5,521 nucleotides of DNA. It comes from JAJRXK01 sp964593155. GTDB lineage: Bacteria > Krumholzibacteriota > Krumholzibacteriia > JAJRXK01. The stretch covers positions 1 to 5,521 of the forward strand of contig CAZQHE010000202.1 in the NCBI GenBank assembly GCA_964593155.1, in the 5' to 3' direction. The translations under genes were made by a program, and so were the position numbers. The first letter of the stretch is position 1, and every line of letters begins with the position of its first letter. Under the pieces are notes generated by a model, which was given only the letters and a program-made list of their open reading frames with translations, was not told the DNA's origin and did not search any database. Shown here in pieces: positions 5,292 to 5,521 of this stretch.

Positions 5292-5521
5292 GCAGGTGAT
5301 CGAGCGGTTGGAGTCGTTGCGTCGTTCCGAGCACGCGGCGACGGTGGCGCTGGTCTTGGCGTTGGTGGAGTGCCAGCGTACGCGGGCCCATGTCGATGCG
5401 GGCCATCGGTCCGTCTTCCAGTTGCTGGTCGAGCGGTTGCGGTACTCGCCGGCCGCGGCGTCGCGCCGGTTCGCGGCGATGCGGTGTGCGGTGCGGTGTC
5501 CGGTCGTGATCGAGATGTTGC
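5290..5521 (+). CDS. HNH endonuclease family protein, N-terminal part (runs off the window)
   Basis: Translation from ATG 5290 stays open to the window edge (77 full codons). It matches the helical N-terminal region of a widespread, often multicopy HNH nuclease family. That family's usual layout is a short helix, a line like 'LGYSSLFEYLVxELGYSExAAYRRIxAMR', then 'PEVxExL'. The counterparts here are DAGHRSVFQLLVERLRYSP (36-54), AAASRRFAAMRCAVRC (55-70) and PVVIEML (71-77). The catalytic HNH motif would lie beyond the window. GGAAGG (5275-5280) is a Shine-Dalgarno 9 bases before this ATG. An in-frame ATG at 5254 would add 12 residues (MPSNR...) made of the inverted repeat, and I prefer 5290. 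Function beyond probable DNA cleavage is unknown. Relatives are often found in mobile or repeated contexts. Confidence 0.75.
   Translation, partial: MQVIERLESLRRSEHAATVALVLALVECQRTRAHVDAGHRSVFQLLVERLRYSPAAASRRFAAMRCAVRCPVVIEML

Overview
The window is high-GC bacterial DNA with tightly packed genes and long G-rich intergenic stretches. An exported Cys-pair protein, a periplasmic/outer-membrane DUF4105 protein and a probable lipoprotein all point to a diderm (Gram-negative) cell. The multicopy-type HNH endonuclease at the right edge fits groups such as Myxococcota, Gemmatimonadota or related candidate phyla. The sequence alone does not fix the phylum.

Layout: (1) 1-287 is non-coding and G-rich, with copies of repeats also found at the right side. 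(2) 288-3220 is a compact three-gene plus-strand operon: a DUF3015 secreted protein, a 640-residue DUF4105 (Lnb-type) envelope protein with a C-terminal barrel-like domain, and a small probable lipoprotein. The gaps are 10 and 7 bases, and Shine-Dalgarno sequences overlap the upstream stop codons. (3) 3234-3926 on the minus strand is a class I SAM-dependent methyltransferase that converges on the operon and has its own good sigma-70-like promoter. (4) 3927-4151 is a divergent control region with a perfect 20-bp tandem duplication. (5) 4152-4613 on the plus strand is a DUF1232/YkvA-type small membrane protein. (6) 4614-5289 is non-coding and repeat-rich: a 15-bp tandem G-rich array with G-quadruplex potential, then five spaced copies of a 17-bp palindrome-like motif related to, but one base longer than, chromosomal parS, plus weaker copies. 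(7) 5290-5521 on the plus strand is the N-terminal part of an HNH endonuclease of the type with the 'GYSSLFEY...LGYSE.AAYRRI' signature. It runs off the window and is preceded by a perfect 13-bp inverted repeat and a TACAAT -10-like box.

How the genes work together: the three-gene operon is the clear functional unit, and all three products are predicted to act in the envelope. The DUF4105 domain family includes the lipoprotein N-acyltransferase Lnb of Bacteroides, so a role in lipoprotein or envelope maturation is a reasonable hypothesis, not a demonstration. The methyltransferase and YkvA-like genes look like ordinary single-gene units. The parts least explained by known features are the repeat field at 4614-5250 and the inverted repeat at the HNH gene start.
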